NCBI GenBank assembly: GCA_022843025.1
Contig: JALHOL010000005.1
Location: 248,001 to 312,000 of the forward strand
From: Paracoccaceae bacterium
GTDB lineage: Bacteria; Pseudomonadota; Alphaproteobacteria; Rhodobacterales; Rhodobacteraceae
Direction: 5' to 3'
DNA length: 64,000 nt
Under the pieces are notes generated by a model. It had not been told where the DNA came from. It ran no database searches and was given only the letters and a program-made list of their open reading frames with translations. The stretch's first letter is position 1, and each line of letters starts with the position of its first letter. Shown here in pieces: positions 36,738 through 45,339 of this stretch. Both the position numbers and the translations under genes were made by a program.

Positions 36738-37724
36738 ATGACGGATCGGCAGTTGGGGATTTCCCCGTTCGGCGTGACAGCGAATGGCACGTCCGTTCAA
36801 CGTGTCACCATCGGGCGCGACGGGTTGTGTGTTTCGGTTCTGACCTGGGGCGCGGTCCTTCAGGGTGTCTGGCTCGAAGGGGCAGACCGCAACCTGACGC
36901 TGGGGTCGGACAGGCTGTCCGATTACGAAGGCGCGATGCGCTATCACGGATCGCTGATCGGCCCGGTCGTGAACCGCTTCACCGATGCCCGCGCGCCGCT
37001 TGCCGGGCGCAGCCTGCCGTTCGAGGCCAATCAGGACAACCGCCATTGCCTGCATTCCGGCTCTGCCGGAACCCATCTCAAGGTGTGGCGTCTGGCCGAA
37101 GCGACCGAGGATTCGCTGCGTCTGGAACTGGACCTTCCCGATGGCGAAGGCGGCTTTCCCGGAAATCGCCGCGTCACGGCGGCGTTTCAGGTGGATGGCG
37201 TCAGCCTGCATCTTCGGGTGCATGTCACCACCGACAAGCCCACATTCGTGAACTTCGCCAATCACAGCTACTGGAACCTTGACGGCACGCCAACATGGGC
37301 CGGTCACCGCCTGTGGGTCGATGCCCCCTATTTCCTGCCCACCACGCCGGATTTCACCCCCACCGGCGAAATGCGCCCCGTCGAACAGGACGGCATGGAT
37401 TTCCGCAAGACCCGCCGCATTGACCCCGACATGAACCCCTTCGACAACTGCTTCTGCCTGTCCGATGAACCCGGCCCCCTGCGCGAGGCTTTGCGCCTGA
37501 ACGGCCAGTCCGGCATCGGCATGGTCGTCTCTACGACCGAGCCGGGGATACAGGTCTATGACGGGCGCAACGCCTTTCGCCCCGGCCGGCGCGCCTATGA
37601 AGGGCTGGCGATCGAGGCGCAGGGTTGGCCCGATGCGCCCAACCACGCGGGCTTTCCCTCGATCGTGCTGGAACCCGAAGGGGAATACCGCCAGCACACG
37701 GTCTGGCGGTTCACCCGGGGTTAA
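36738..37724 (+). CDS. galM: Aldose 1-epimerase
   Basis: This mutarotase interconverts alpha and beta anomers of aldoses. The 328-residue protein has the family features: GAVLQGVWLEG near 40, GPVVNRF with the substrate-contact Asn/Arg near 76, HCLHSG, the catalytic His in NFANHSYWNLDG (about 173-184), and a Glu near the C-terminus (VLEPEG). The ATG at 36738 follows GAGGGGA, and an upstream in-frame start at 36651 is less likely. It overlaps the end of puuD by 4 bp on the opposite strand. No sugar operon is next to it, so its sugar is not clear. Confidence 0.85.
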   Translation: MTDRQLGISPFGVTANGTSVQRVTIGRDGLCVSVLTWGAVLQGVWLEGADRNLTLGSDRLSDYEGAMRYHGSLIGPVVNRFTDARAPLAGRSLPFEANQDNRHCLHSGSAGTHLKVWRLAEATEDSLRLELDLPDGEGGFPGNRRVTAAFQVDGVSLHLRVHVTTDKPTFVNFANHSYWNLDGTPTWAGHRLWVDAPYFLPTTPDFTPTGEMRPVEQDGMDFRKTRRIDPDMNPFDNCFCLSDEPGPLREALRLNGQSGIGMVVSTTEPGIQVYDGRNAFRPGRRAYEGLAIEAQGWPDAPNHAGFPSIVLEPEGEYRQHTVWRFTRG

Positions 37725-38974
37725 CCGTCCACCCCACCCTGCCCGGCACTGCGGAACCACTCCACAATTGCCGCCCGTTCGGCGGGTTCCATATAGCTCA
37801 GGTTCGCGGGCGGCATGGCGTGGGACAGGCCCGATTGCAGATAGATCCGCCGCGCCTCTTGCGCGATTTGCGCGGGTGTTTCCAGCACCACCCCTTTGGG
37901 CGGCCAATACATCCCCTCCCACACCGGTTCCGCCGCGTGGCACATGGAACAGCGGCCCTGCACGATGCTGACCACATCGTCAAACCCACTGGCCGAAGCA
38001 TAGGTCAGCGCCGCCCCTGACAGTTGCGCCTGTTCTTCCTCACCCGACCGTAGCGCCATCGGCGCGGTCGACAGCCAGGCGATGATCAGGAACAGCACCG
38101 CAGTGGCCGCCCATGTCCAATGCGGGCTGCCCTTGCGCGCGTGCTGGGTGTTGAACCAATGCCGGATGGTCACCCCCATCAGGAACACCAGCGACGCGAT
38201 CAGCCAGTTCCATTCTGTCGCAAAGACCAGCGGGTAATGGTTCGACAACATCAGAAACAGCACCGGCAGTGTCAGATAGTTGTTATGCGTGCTGCGTTGC
38301 TTGGCGATCTTGCCGTATTTCGGGTCCGGCGTGCGACCTGCCTTAAGATCGGCCACCACGATCTTCTGGTTCGGGATGATCACCATGAACACATTGGCCG
38401 ACATGATGGTCGCCGTGAACGCCCCCAGATGCAGCAGCGCCGCGCGCCCCGTGAACACCTGCGTATAGCCCCAGGCCATCGCCACCAGCACCGCAAACAA
38501 CGCCACCATCAGCACCGTCTGGTTCGCGTTCACGAATACCCGGCACAGCGTGGTATAGATCGCCCAGCCCAGCGCCAGCGATCCCACCGAGATTGCCACC
38601 GCCTGCCAGACCGCCAGATCCATCACATTGGCATCAATCAGATACAGATCCGCGCCCAGATAATAGACCAGCACCAGCATGGCAAAACCCGACAGCCAAG
38701 TCGCATAGCTTTCCCATTTGAACCATGTCAGATGCTCGGGCAGGCGCTCGGGTGCCACCAGATATTTCTGGATGTGATAAAACCCGCCCCCATGCACCTG
38801 CCATTCCTCGCCATGCGCAAGTTCAGGCATACAGGGCGCCTTGCGCAGACCAAGGTCGAGCGCGATGAAATAGAACGACGATCCGATCCAGGCGATGGCC
38901 GTGATCACATGCGTCCAGCGGGCGGCAATCTCGACCCATTCCCACAACACGGCCCAATCATAGATGCCTTCCAT
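37721..38974 (-). CDS. puuD: Urate oxidase, membrane-bound cytochrome c type
   Basis: PuuD oxidises urate to 5-hydroxyisourate and passes electrons to a fused cytochrome c domain instead of oxygen. The 417-residue protein has eight or so membrane segments in residues 1-310 (HVITAIAWIGSSFYFIALD at the start), then a C-terminal haem site CSMCH (342-346) with a likely axial Met387 in HAMPP. The start has AGGGAG 8 nt upstream. It is divergent from a LysR gene, which probably controls it, and convergent with galM with overlapping stops. It opens the urate-degradation set completed at 40901-44221. Confidence 0.93.
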   Translation of the reverse strand: MEGIYDWAVLWEWVEIAARWTHVITAIAWIGSSFYFIALDLGLRKAPCMPELAHGEEWQVHGGGFYHIQKYLVAPERLPEHLTWFKWESYATWLSGFAMLVLVYYLGADLYLIDANVMDLAVWQAVAISVGSLALGWAIYTTLCRVFVNANQTVLMVALFAVLVAMAWGYTQVFTGRAALLHLGAFTATIMSANVFMVIIPNQKIVVADLKAGRTPDPKYGKIAKQRSTHNNYLTLPVLFLMLSNHYPLVFATEWNWLIASLVFLMGVTIRHWFNTQHARKGSPHWTWAATAVLFLIIAWLSTAPMALRSGEEEQAQLSGAALTYASASGFDDVVSIVQGRCSMCHAAEPVWEGMYWPPKGVVLETPAQIAQEARRIYLQSGLSHAMPPANLSYMEPAERAAIVEWFRSAGQGGVDG

Positions 38975-39086
38975 CGGCGCGGCTCCCTTGCTTTTCCTGA
39001 AAGGCTATACCGGGCCGCATTCCCCTGTTAATCCTTCAAATGCCCAATCACTTTCAAACCATGGCAAAGAATGGGGCCTGGCCGCG

Positions 39087-40022
39087 ATGTCCTATGTGAA
39101 CAACATCAGAATGTTCGTGCGTGTCTATGAATTGGGCAGCATGAGTGCGGCAGCGCGCGATCAGCGCTGTTCGCCCGCCGTCGCTTCGGCGCGGATTTCG
39201 GAACTGGAAAAGCATCTCGGTGTGCGCCTGTTCAACCGCACCACCCGGTCGCTGCAACCCACCGAAAACGGCCGCATCTTCTATGACGGCGCGCGCAAGG
39301 TGCTGGAATCGATAGATGAGGCAGAGGCCGCGGTGATGGATGTTACCCAAAACCCGCGCGGCACCATCTTTGTCGCCGCCCCCCTTGGCATCGGGCGGCG
39401 TTTCATCGCGCCCCATGTCCCCGCCTTCAAGGATCAATACCCCCAGATCGACGTCCGCCTGCGCCTGTCCGACCGGGTGATCGACGTCACCGCCGAAGGG
39501 CTGGATATCGCCTTCCACCTTGGCCTGCTGGAGGATTCCACGCTCAAGGTCCGCCTCATCGCCGATTGCCCCCGCATCCTCTGCGCCGCACCCGCCTATA
39601 TCGCGCGGCGTGGGATGCCCACCGATGGCGCAGCGCTGGTCCATGACCGGCATGATTGCCTGAACCTGCGCTTTCCCGGGGCCAAGGAATTTCAGTGGAA
39701 CCTTGCCACCCCTGACGGCCCGCGCCGGTTCGAAATCACCGGGCCTTTTGAATCGGATGATGGCGATGTCCTCACCGGTTGGGCGCTGGATGGCTGGGGC
39801 ATCGTGATGAAACCGATCTTCGAGGTGGCGGAACACCTCAAGGCTGGCCGCCTCGTCCCCGTGGCACAGGCGACCCCGCCGCTGCCCACGCAGCTGTCGG
39901 TCCTGTCCCAGCACCGCCGCCTGAAAGATCCAAAGGTGCGGCTCTTCACCGATTACATCATCGCCCGCATCAAATCCGATATGGCCGAACGCATGGCCGG
40001 GCTGCCCGTCTTTGCGGCATGA
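39087..40022 (+). CDS. LysR-family regulator, probably of urate degradation
   Basis: The 311-residue protein has the winged helix-turn-helix at about 5-65 (FVRVYELGSMSAAARDQRCSPAVASARISELEKHLG) and an effector domain with DVRLRLSDRVIDVTAEGLDIAFH. It belongs to the branch where the HTH is followed by NRTTRSLQPTENG. ATG 39087 is chosen because it places the HTH at the N-terminus; a longer in-frame reading begins inside puuD. Being divergent from puuD across 112 bp, it is the natural candidate regulator for the purine genes. Its stop overlaps the next gene (ATGA). Confidence 0.82.
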   Translation: MSYVNNIRMFVRVYELGSMSAAARDQRCSPAVASARISELEKHLGVRLFNRTTRSLQPTENGRIFYDGARKVLESIDEAEAAVMDVTQNPRGTIFVAAPLGIGRRFIAPHVPAFKDQYPQIDVRLRLSDRVIDVTAEGLDIAFHLGLLEDSTLKVRLIADCPRILCAAPAYIARRGMPTDGAALVHDRHDCLNLRFPGAKEFQWNLATPDGPRRFEITGPFESDDGDVLTGWALDGWGIVMKPIFEVAEHLKAGRLVPVAQATPPLPTQLSVLSQHRRLKDPKVRLFTDYIIARIKSDMAERMAGLPVFAA

Positions 40023-40693
40023 TCCTGCAAACGGTCCATGACGCCCCGCCGTGGCAGGTCGCCCTTGCGCCCGGTACGGGCGATGATCTGATCCTGTCCT
40101 TCGCCAGCATCGGCCACGATCCCACCCGTCCCCCGTCACCCGAATTCGTGGCGTCTGCCACCACGGCGAACAGGCGCGCGCTGTTCTTCACCGATGCAAG
40201 CCGAAGCTGGGGCCTTGATCCCGGCTTCGCCCCCGCCGTTCAGTCAGGCGTGGCCGCCGCAGGCCCCGCAAACCGCAGCATCGCCATCGGCTCCTCCATG
40301 GGGGCAGTCTGCACCCTGCGCGCGGCCCACCTTGCCCCCATTGCCGCCGTCTTGGCCTTTGGCCCGCAATCCACCCTGAACGATCCGCGCTGGCAAAACT
40401 GGACCGCGCGCCTTGGCACCCCCGCCCCGCCCGCCTTTGCCCCCGGCATCTGGCATATCCTGTTCCACGGCCTTGCAGATGATCGCGCGCAGGCCCAAGG
40501 CTTCCCCGAAGCCGCGAATGTCGACCACATCCTCTATCCCGGCGTCCGCCATTCCGACCTTGGCCCGCATCTGAAGTCCAAAGGCGCCCTGACCGGCCTG
40601 ATCGACGCAGCCCTCGCCGGGGATCGCCGCCGCCTTCTGCGGATCACCACATCCACAGGTGGGGTTCAGCGTCGCAAAAGTATGGGTCTCTGA
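40019..40693 (+). CDS. Predicted alpha/beta hydrolase-like protein
   Basis: I do not recognise a named family. The 224-residue protein has a nucleophile-elbow-like GSSMGA (GxSxG) at about residue 97, surrounded by strand/helix segments. A possible acid residue is in FHGLADD (about 150), and a possible catalytic His in VRHSDLGPHLK near 185, in the order Ser-Asp-His expected of an alpha/beta hydrolase. There is no signal peptide. It is coupled to the LysR gene by ATGA and lies between puuD and uraH, so it may hydrolyse a purine-derived amide or ester, but this is context only. Confidence 0.6.
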   Translation: MILQTVHDAPPWQVALAPGTGDDLILSFASIGHDPTRPPSPEFVASATTANRRALFFTDASRSWGLDPGFAPAVQSGVAAAGPANRSIAIGSSMGAVCTLRAAHLAPIAAVLAFGPQSTLNDPRWQNWTARLGTPAPPAFAPGIWHILFHGLADDRAQAQGFPEAANVDHILYPGVRHSDLGPHLKSKGALTGLIDAALAGDRRRLLRITTSTGGVQRRKSMGL

Positions 40694-40747
40694 CACCCGG
40701 CCCGGAACTTGCCGTACTTCCCTGCACAACCGCAAGGAGAACGCGCC

Positions 40748-40900
40748 ATGACCACCCCGGCCCCGCGCAAGACGCGCCCCACCCAAACCGCACCCGCCAC
40801 ACAGCAAGCCAAGGCCCCCCGACCCGCCCTGCGCCAGTTGATCGCCGCCCAATTCGTCGCGCGGACGGTCACCCTGCCGCGGATGCCGCACAGCGCCTGA
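40748..40900 (+). CDS. Small basic protein of 50 residues, unknown
   Basis: The ATG at 40748 has an excellent AAGGAG site 7 nt upstream (40735-40740), which is the main support. The product is rich in Ala, Pro, Thr, Arg and Gln in its first half and has a short amphipathic segment (ALRQLIAAQFVARTV) in the second. It ends at TGA one base before the convergent stop of uraH. No family is recognised. It may be a real small protein, or a chance frame. Confidence 0.45.
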   Translation: MTTPAPRKTRPTQTAPATQQAKAPRPALRQLIAAQFVARTVTLPRMPHSA

Positions 40901-41260
40901 TCAAGACCCGCGATAGGTGGAATAGGCAAAAGGCGAAATCAGCAGCGGCACATGATAGTGCTGCGCCGCATCCGGCACGCCGAACCGTATCGGGATCTCG
41001 TCCAGAAACAACACATCACCTTCTGCCTGACCGGTGGCGCGCAAATAATCCCCTGCGCAGAACACCAACTCATAGCTGCCCGCGGTGAAATCCTTCCCCG
41101 TCAACATCGGCGCATCCGTGCGGCCATCAGCATTGGTCACCGTCTCGGCGATCTTGCGGTGGGAATTCCCGCTCACCCGATACAGCATGATCTTTACACC
41201 CGCCGCGGGCTTGCCCCGCGCCGTATCCAGAACATGGGTCGTCAACCGTCCACCGCTCAT
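40901..41260 (-). CDS. uraH: 5-Hydroxyisourate hydrolase
   Basis: This transthyretin-like enzyme hydrolyses 5-hydroxyisourate from PuuD to OHCU. The 119-residue chain has the family signatures: LTTHVLDTARGKPAAGV near 6-22 with the active-site His, RTDAP near 47, and the C-terminal tetrapeptide YRGS. HYHVPLLISPFAYSTYRGS holds the second active-site His pair. GAGGAGG is 6 nt before the ATG. It is divergent from the PuuE-UraD gene, whose UraD part uses its product. Confidence 0.95.
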   Translation of the reverse strand: MSGGRLTTHVLDTARGKPAAGVKIMLYRVSGNSHRKIAETVTNADGRTDAPMLTGKDFTAGSYELVFCAGDYLRATGQAEGDVLFLDEIPIRFGVPDAAQHYHVPLLISPFAYSTYRGS

Positions 41261-41414
41261 GCCGGCCTCCTCTATTGCCGCCCCATCCTAACCCGATCCG
41301 CGCGCCACAAGCGACGCCACAGCAGCCGATAAGGTCTTTCTGACATTTTTTGATAAAGCCTGCCGGAAAAGCGGCCTAAGCTGCCGCAACCTATGACAAT
41401 CGGGGAAGAGTCTG

Positions 41415-42830
41415 TTGAACCGTTACCCGCGCGATTTCCGAGGCCATGGCCCCAACCCACCCGATGCCAAATGGCCCAATGGTGCCAAGATCGCCATTTC
41501 ACTGGTCCTGAACTATGAAGAAGGGGGCGAGAACAACATCCTCCACGGCGATGCCCAGTCCGAGGCGTTTTTGTCCGACATCGCCGGTGCCGCCCCTTGG
41601 CCGGGTCAACGCCACTGGAACATGGAATCGCTTTACGATTACGGCGCCCGCGCGGGGTTTTGGCGGCTTCACCGCCTGTTCACCGAACGCAACTTGCCCG
41701 TCACCATCTACGGCGTCACCACCGCCCTCGCCCGCAACCCCGAACAGGTGTCGGCGATGAAATCCGCCGGGTGGGAAATTGCCTCGCATGGCCTGAAATG
41801 GGTCGATCACCGCGACATGGACGAAGCAACCGAACGCGCCCAGATCGCCGAATCCTTCCGTCTGCATGAAGAGGTGACAGGCCAACCCCCGCGCGGCTGG
41901 TATACGGGCCGCTGCTCCATGAACACGGTCCGGCTGACCGCTGAAACCGCCCGCCTCGACTGGATTTCCGACACCTACGATGACGACCTTCCCTACTGGA
42001 TGGAAACCGGCGACCGCGACCAGCTTGTCATCCCCTACACGCTCGAAGCCAACGACATGCGCTTCGCCACAGCGCCGGGCTATATCGAGGGCGAGCAGTT
42101 CTTCACCTACCTGCGCGACACGTTCGATACGCTTTATGCCGAAGGGCAGGATGGCCGCGCCAAGATGTTCTCCATCGGCCTGCATTGCCGCCTGATCGGC
42201 CGCCCGGGCAAGATTGCCGGGCTGAAACGCTTCCTCGACCATGCGGCAGCCCATGATGGTGTCTGGTTCGCCCGCCGCATCGACATCGCGCAGCACTGGG
42301 CAGCCACCCACCCGCATCGCCGCCTTGAACGCCCCTCGCAGATGACGCGGGACCGCTTCGTCGAACGCTTCGGCGGCATATTTGAGCACTCCCCGTGGAT
42401 CGCCGAAGGCGCGTGGTCGCTGGAACTCGGCCCCGCGCATGATTGCGCGACCGGGCTGCACAACGCCCTTGCCCGCATCTTCCGCAGTGCGGCGCCGGAT
42501 CAGCGCATGGCGGTGCTGCGCGCCCACCCCGACCTTGCGGGAAAACTCGCCGCTGCCAAGCGCCTGACCCCGGAATCCACCGCCGAACAGGCCAGCGCCG
42601 CGCTGGACGCGCTGACCGATGACGAACGCGCGCGCTTCACGGAACTCAACACCGCTTACGTAGCCAAGCACGGCTTTCCCTTCATCATCGCCGTGCGCGA
42701 CAACACCAAGGCCTCCATCCTCCAGGCCTTTGAAACCCGCATCTCGAATGACACCGCGACCGAATTTTCCACTGCCTGCGCGCAGGTGGAACGCATCGCC
42801 GAACTTCGCCTGAAGGACATCCTGCCATGA
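41415..42830 (+). CDS. puuE: Fused allantoinase (PuuE) and OHCU decarboxylase (UraD)
   Basis: The 471-residue protein joins two steps of urate breakdown. Residues 1-300 are the polysaccharide-deacetylase-type allantoinase PuuE (NYEEGGENNILHGD near 33-46, WEIASHGLKWVDH with metal His). Residues from about 304 are UraD (FVERFGGIFEHSPWIAE, the catalytic AHPDL, and FPFIIAVRDNTKASIL). UraD decarboxylates OHCU to S-allantoin, which PuuE opens to allantoate, so the fusion spans consecutive reactions. The start is TTG at 41415: an in-frame TGA at 41394 leaves no ATG or GTG, and GGGGAAGAG precedes it. The stop overlaps allE (ATGA). Confidence 0.93.
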   Translation: MNRYPRDFRGHGPNPPDAKWPNGAKIAISLVLNYEEGGENNILHGDAQSEAFLSDIAGAAPWPGQRHWNMESLYDYGARAGFWRLHRLFTERNLPVTIYGVTTALARNPEQVSAMKSAGWEIASHGLKWVDHRDMDEATERAQIAESFRLHEEVTGQPPRGWYTGRCSMNTVRLTAETARLDWISDTYDDDLPYWMETGDRDQLVIPYTLEANDMRFATAPGYIEGEQFFTYLRDTFDTLYAEGQDGRAKMFSIGLHCRLIGRPGKIAGLKRFLDHAAAHDGVWFARRIDIAQHWAATHPHRRLERPSQMTRDRFVERFGGIFEHSPWIAEGAWSLELGPAHDCATGLHNALARIFRSAAPDQRMAVLRAHPDLAGKLAAAKRLTPESTAEQASAALDALTDDERARFTELNTAYVAKHGFPFIIAVRDNTKASILQAFETRISNDTATEFSTACAQVERIAELRLKDILP

Positions 42831-43663
42831 CCGGCTACTACGCCCCCCCCGGCGGCCTGCCCCCGCAAACCAGCCTGATGACAGGCCGCGCCGTCTTTAC
42901 CGACGCCTATGCCTTCCTGCCCAAGGGCGTGTTCTCCGACATCGTCACCAGCTACCTGCCGGGCTGGTCCAAGACCCGCCTCTGGCTGATCGCCCGCCCC
43001 ATGACCGGCTTCTCGGAAACCTTCAGCCAATATGTGATGGAGGTCGCCCCCGGCGGCGGCTCTGACGCGCCCGATCCCGATGCCGGGGTGGAACATTGGC
43101 TGTTCTTCACGGGTGGCCTCGCCACCGTCACTGTCGGCGGCCAAGGCCATGATGTCGAGGCGGGCAGTTACCTCTACATCCCCGCCGGAACCCCTTGGAA
43201 ACTGCTGGCCGAAGGCGCGGAACCCACGCGCTTCCACTGGCTGCGCAAGCTCTATGAACCCGCGCCCGGCCTGCCGCATCCGGAACCCATCTTCATCAAC
43301 GAACGCGATGTCGCGCCCATCGCCATGCCCGATACACAGGGCCGCTGGGCCACCACCCGCTTCGCCGATCCCGCCGATCTGCGCCATGACGCGCATGTCA
43401 ACATCGTCACCTTCCAACCCGGCGGCGTGATCCCGTTCGAGGAAACCCACGTCATGGAACACGGGCTGTACGTGCTGGAAGGCAAAGCTGTCTACAAACT
43501 GAACAAAGACTGGGTCGAGGTCGAGGCAGGCGATTTCATGTGGCTCCGCGCCTTCTGCCCGCAGGCCTGCTATGCCGCAGGCCCCGGCCCCTTCCGCTAT
43601 CTCCTTTACAAGGACGTCAACCGCCACGCCAAACTGCGCGGGCCGTTCTCATTCCCGCGCTGA
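42827..43663 (+). CDS. allE: (S)-ureidoglycine aminohydrolase, bicupin
   Basis: AllE converts (S)-ureidoglycine to (S)-ureidoglycolate, a manganese-dependent step that follows allantoate hydrolysis. The 278-residue protein has two cupin domains (about 60-130 and 190-265) with family features GVEHWLFFTGG, YLYIPAGTPW, and metal ligands in PFEETHVMEHGLYVLEG near 203-219. It overlaps the fused allantoinase gene by 4 bp. The expected partner, allantoate amidohydrolase (allC), is not in the window; a bifunctional allantoicase activity has been proposed for some members but cannot be judged here. A dispersed hairpin repeat follows. Confidence 0.9.
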   Translation: MTGYYAPPGGLPPQTSLMTGRAVFTDAYAFLPKGVFSDIVTSYLPGWSKTRLWLIARPMTGFSETFSQYVMEVAPGGGSDAPDPDAGVEHWLFFTGGLATVTVGGQGHDVEAGSYLYIPAGTPWKLLAEGAEPTRFHWLRKLYEPAPGLPHPEPIFINERDVAPIAMPDTQGRWATTRFADPADLRHDAHVNIVTFQPGGVIPFEETHVMEHGLYVLEGKAVYKLNKDWVEVEAGDFMWLRAFCPQACYAAGPGPFRYLLYKDVNRHAKLRGPFSFPR

Positions 43664-43674
43664 CCCATCCCTTT

Positions 43675-43735
43675 CTTCTCTGCTAAAATATCCTGCGGGG
43701 GTCCGGGGGCGCAAAGCCCCCGGTCCTGCGCTCAG
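43675..43735 (+). repeat. Dispersed hairpin repeat between allE and allA
   Basis: TTCTCTGC, AAAATATCC and GGGGGTCCGGGGGC are followed by the stem CCGGGGGC (43703-43710), loop GCAAA and GCCCCCGG (43716-43723). It has the same orientation as the genes. It may reduce or tune read-through from allE to allA. Confidence 0.7.
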
Positions 43736-43747
43736 AAAAGGCGCAGC

Positions 43748-44221
43748 ATGAAACAGATCAGGACCGAACCGCTCACCACCGCCGCCTTCGCCCCCTTCGG
43801 CGATGTGCTGGATGCGACGGGCGATTTCCGCCTGATCAATGCCGGCCTCTGCCAGCGTCACCATGACCGCGCGCAGCTTGATTTCGGGCCCGATGGCCGC
43901 GCAGGTATCTCCATCTTCAAGGCCGAACCGCGCGCGCTGCCCTACAGCTTTGATCTGATCGAACGCCACCCCGATGGCGCGCAGGCCTTTCTGCCGATGT
44001 CGGAACACCCGTTCCTTGTGATCGTATCCGCAGGCCCCGACGCCATGCCTCGCGCTTTCCTCACCAACGGCGCGCAAGGCATCAACCTGCATCGCGGCAC
44101 CTGGCACGGTGTCCTCACGCCACTTTACGCCCCCGGTCTCTTTGCCGTGGTCGACAGGATCGGCCCCACACCGAATATCGAGGAATTCCGTTATCCGCAG
44201 CCTTGGGTCGTGTCCGCTTAA
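43748..44221 (+). CDS. allA: Ureidoglycolate lyase
   Basis: AllA splits ureidoglycolate to glyoxylate and urea. The 157-residue protein is the normal length and has the family N-terminus (PLTTAAFAPFGDVL), INAGLCQRHHDRAQLDF near 30-46, and the C-terminal GTWHGVLTPL with the active-site His near 120. It completes the urate-to-glyoxylate genes. It follows allE after 84 bp containing a hairpin repeat. Its stop is 3 bp from the convergent gap gene. Its product, glyoxylate, is the substrate of the bhc cluster that follows. Confidence 0.93.
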   Translation: MKQIRTEPLTTAAFAPFGDVLDATGDFRLINAGLCQRHHDRAQLDFGPDGRAGISIFKAEPRALPYSFDLIERHPDGAQAFLPMSEHPFLVIVSAGPDAMPRAFLTNGAQGINLHRGTWHGVLTPLYAPGLFAVVDRIGPTPNIEEFRYPQPWVVSA

Positions 44222-44224
44222 GGA

Positions 44225-45199
44225 TCACCCCATCCGCAACGCGACGTCCAGCATCCGGTTGGAAAAACCCCATTCGTTGTCGTACCAACCAAACACGCGC
44301 AGCATCCCACCCGCCGTCACCCGCGTTTCCGGGCAGGCCATGACGATGCTCTCTGGCCGCGCCCGCAAGTCGGTCGATACCAGCGGTTTGTCGGTCGCCC
44401 CGATCACCCCGCCCGCTGCCCGCAAGGCGGCATTCACCGCCGCCACATCGGCGCGCCGCTCCGTCATCACCGCAAGGTCCACGCACGAGACCGAGGCGGT
44501 CGGCACCCGCACCGCCGACCCTTCGATCCGCCCTGCAATCTGCGGCAGGACCCGGTCCAGCAACCGGCTGGCCGAAGTTGTCGTCGGCACCATCGACAGT
44601 GCCGCCGCCCGCGAACGGGGATAATCGGCCGCCGGCGCATCCACCGTGGGCTGACTGCCGGTATAGCAATGGATCGTCGTCATCGACCCGGTCACCACGC
44701 CCCAGTGATCGTCGATCAGCCGCGCCAGCGGTGCCAACGCGTTGGTCGTGCAAGACGCGTTCGACACAATCGCCTGACCCGCAAGCTGATCGTCATTCGC
44801 CCCCAGCACCACGGTCAGATCCGCCGCCTGCGATGGCCCCGACACCAGCACCCGCCGCGCGCCCGCGCGCAGCCCCCGCTCCGCCACCTCGCGCGCATCC
44901 GCCCGCCCGGTGCATTCCATCACCACGTCGATCCCGCGCAGATCAAGCGAAGCGATATCCGGCGTCCGATGCAGCGGAATGGCCCGCCCATCCACCACCA
45001 ACGCCCCCGCCTCAAGCGTGACCGTCCCGCGCCAAGGGCCAAAGACGCTGTCATATTCAAACAGATAGGCGCACATCTCCGGCGCGGCGATGTCGTTGAT
45101 CCCCGCCACCTGCAACCCCGGCCAACGCTCGGGTGATTGCAGAAAGGCCCGCAGCACCGACCGCCCGATCCGCCCGAACCCGTTGATAAAGACACGCAT
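44225..45199 (-). CDS. gap: Glyceraldehyde-3-phosphate dehydrogenase-like protein
   Basis: The 324-residue protein has the NAD site FINGFGRIGRSVLRAF (4-19), the catalytic Cys in NASCTTNALAPLA near 149-161, the His in TTIHCYTG, and the C-terminal WYDNEWGFSNRMLD. It is a type I GAPDH or the closely related erythrose-4-phosphate dehydrogenase; SxGPSQAAD in place of the common SAPAKD at about 120-127 is unusual for GAPDH. No other glycolytic gene is near, so it may be a second, specialised copy. It lies convergent to allA and upstream of nothing obvious on its own strand. Confidence 0.85.
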   Translation of the reverse strand: MRVFINGFGRIGRSVLRAFLQSPERWPGLQVAGINDIAAPEMCAYLFEYDSVFGPWRGTVTLEAGALVVDGRAIPLHRTPDIASLDLRGIDVVMECTGRADAREVAERGLRAGARRVLVSGPSQAADLTVVLGANDDQLAGQAIVSNASCTTNALAPLARLIDDHWGVVTGSMTTIHCYTGSQPTVDAPAADYPRSRAAALSMVPTTTSASRLLDRVLPQIAGRIEGSAVRVPTASVSCVDLAVMTERRADVAAVNAALRAAGGVIGATDKPLVSTDLRARPESIVMACPETRVTAGGMLRVFGWYDNEWGFSNRMLDVALRMG

Positions 45200-45339
45200 C
45201 GCCGCAGCCCCCCGCCCCTTGGCGCACAGTCAGACCACGCCCCGCGCGGGGGTTCAATGCCTGAAACAAGATATGATCAAATGCCGAGGTTCCCCACGCA
45301 AGGCGTCAATGACACCCGCTTCTGATGGGGTCACCGCCG

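Noticed and set aside
37721-37724. Frameshift at the galM/puuD junction
   Set aside because: The 4-bp overlap is just the shared TTAA of two convergent stop codons; both proteins end at normal family lengths.
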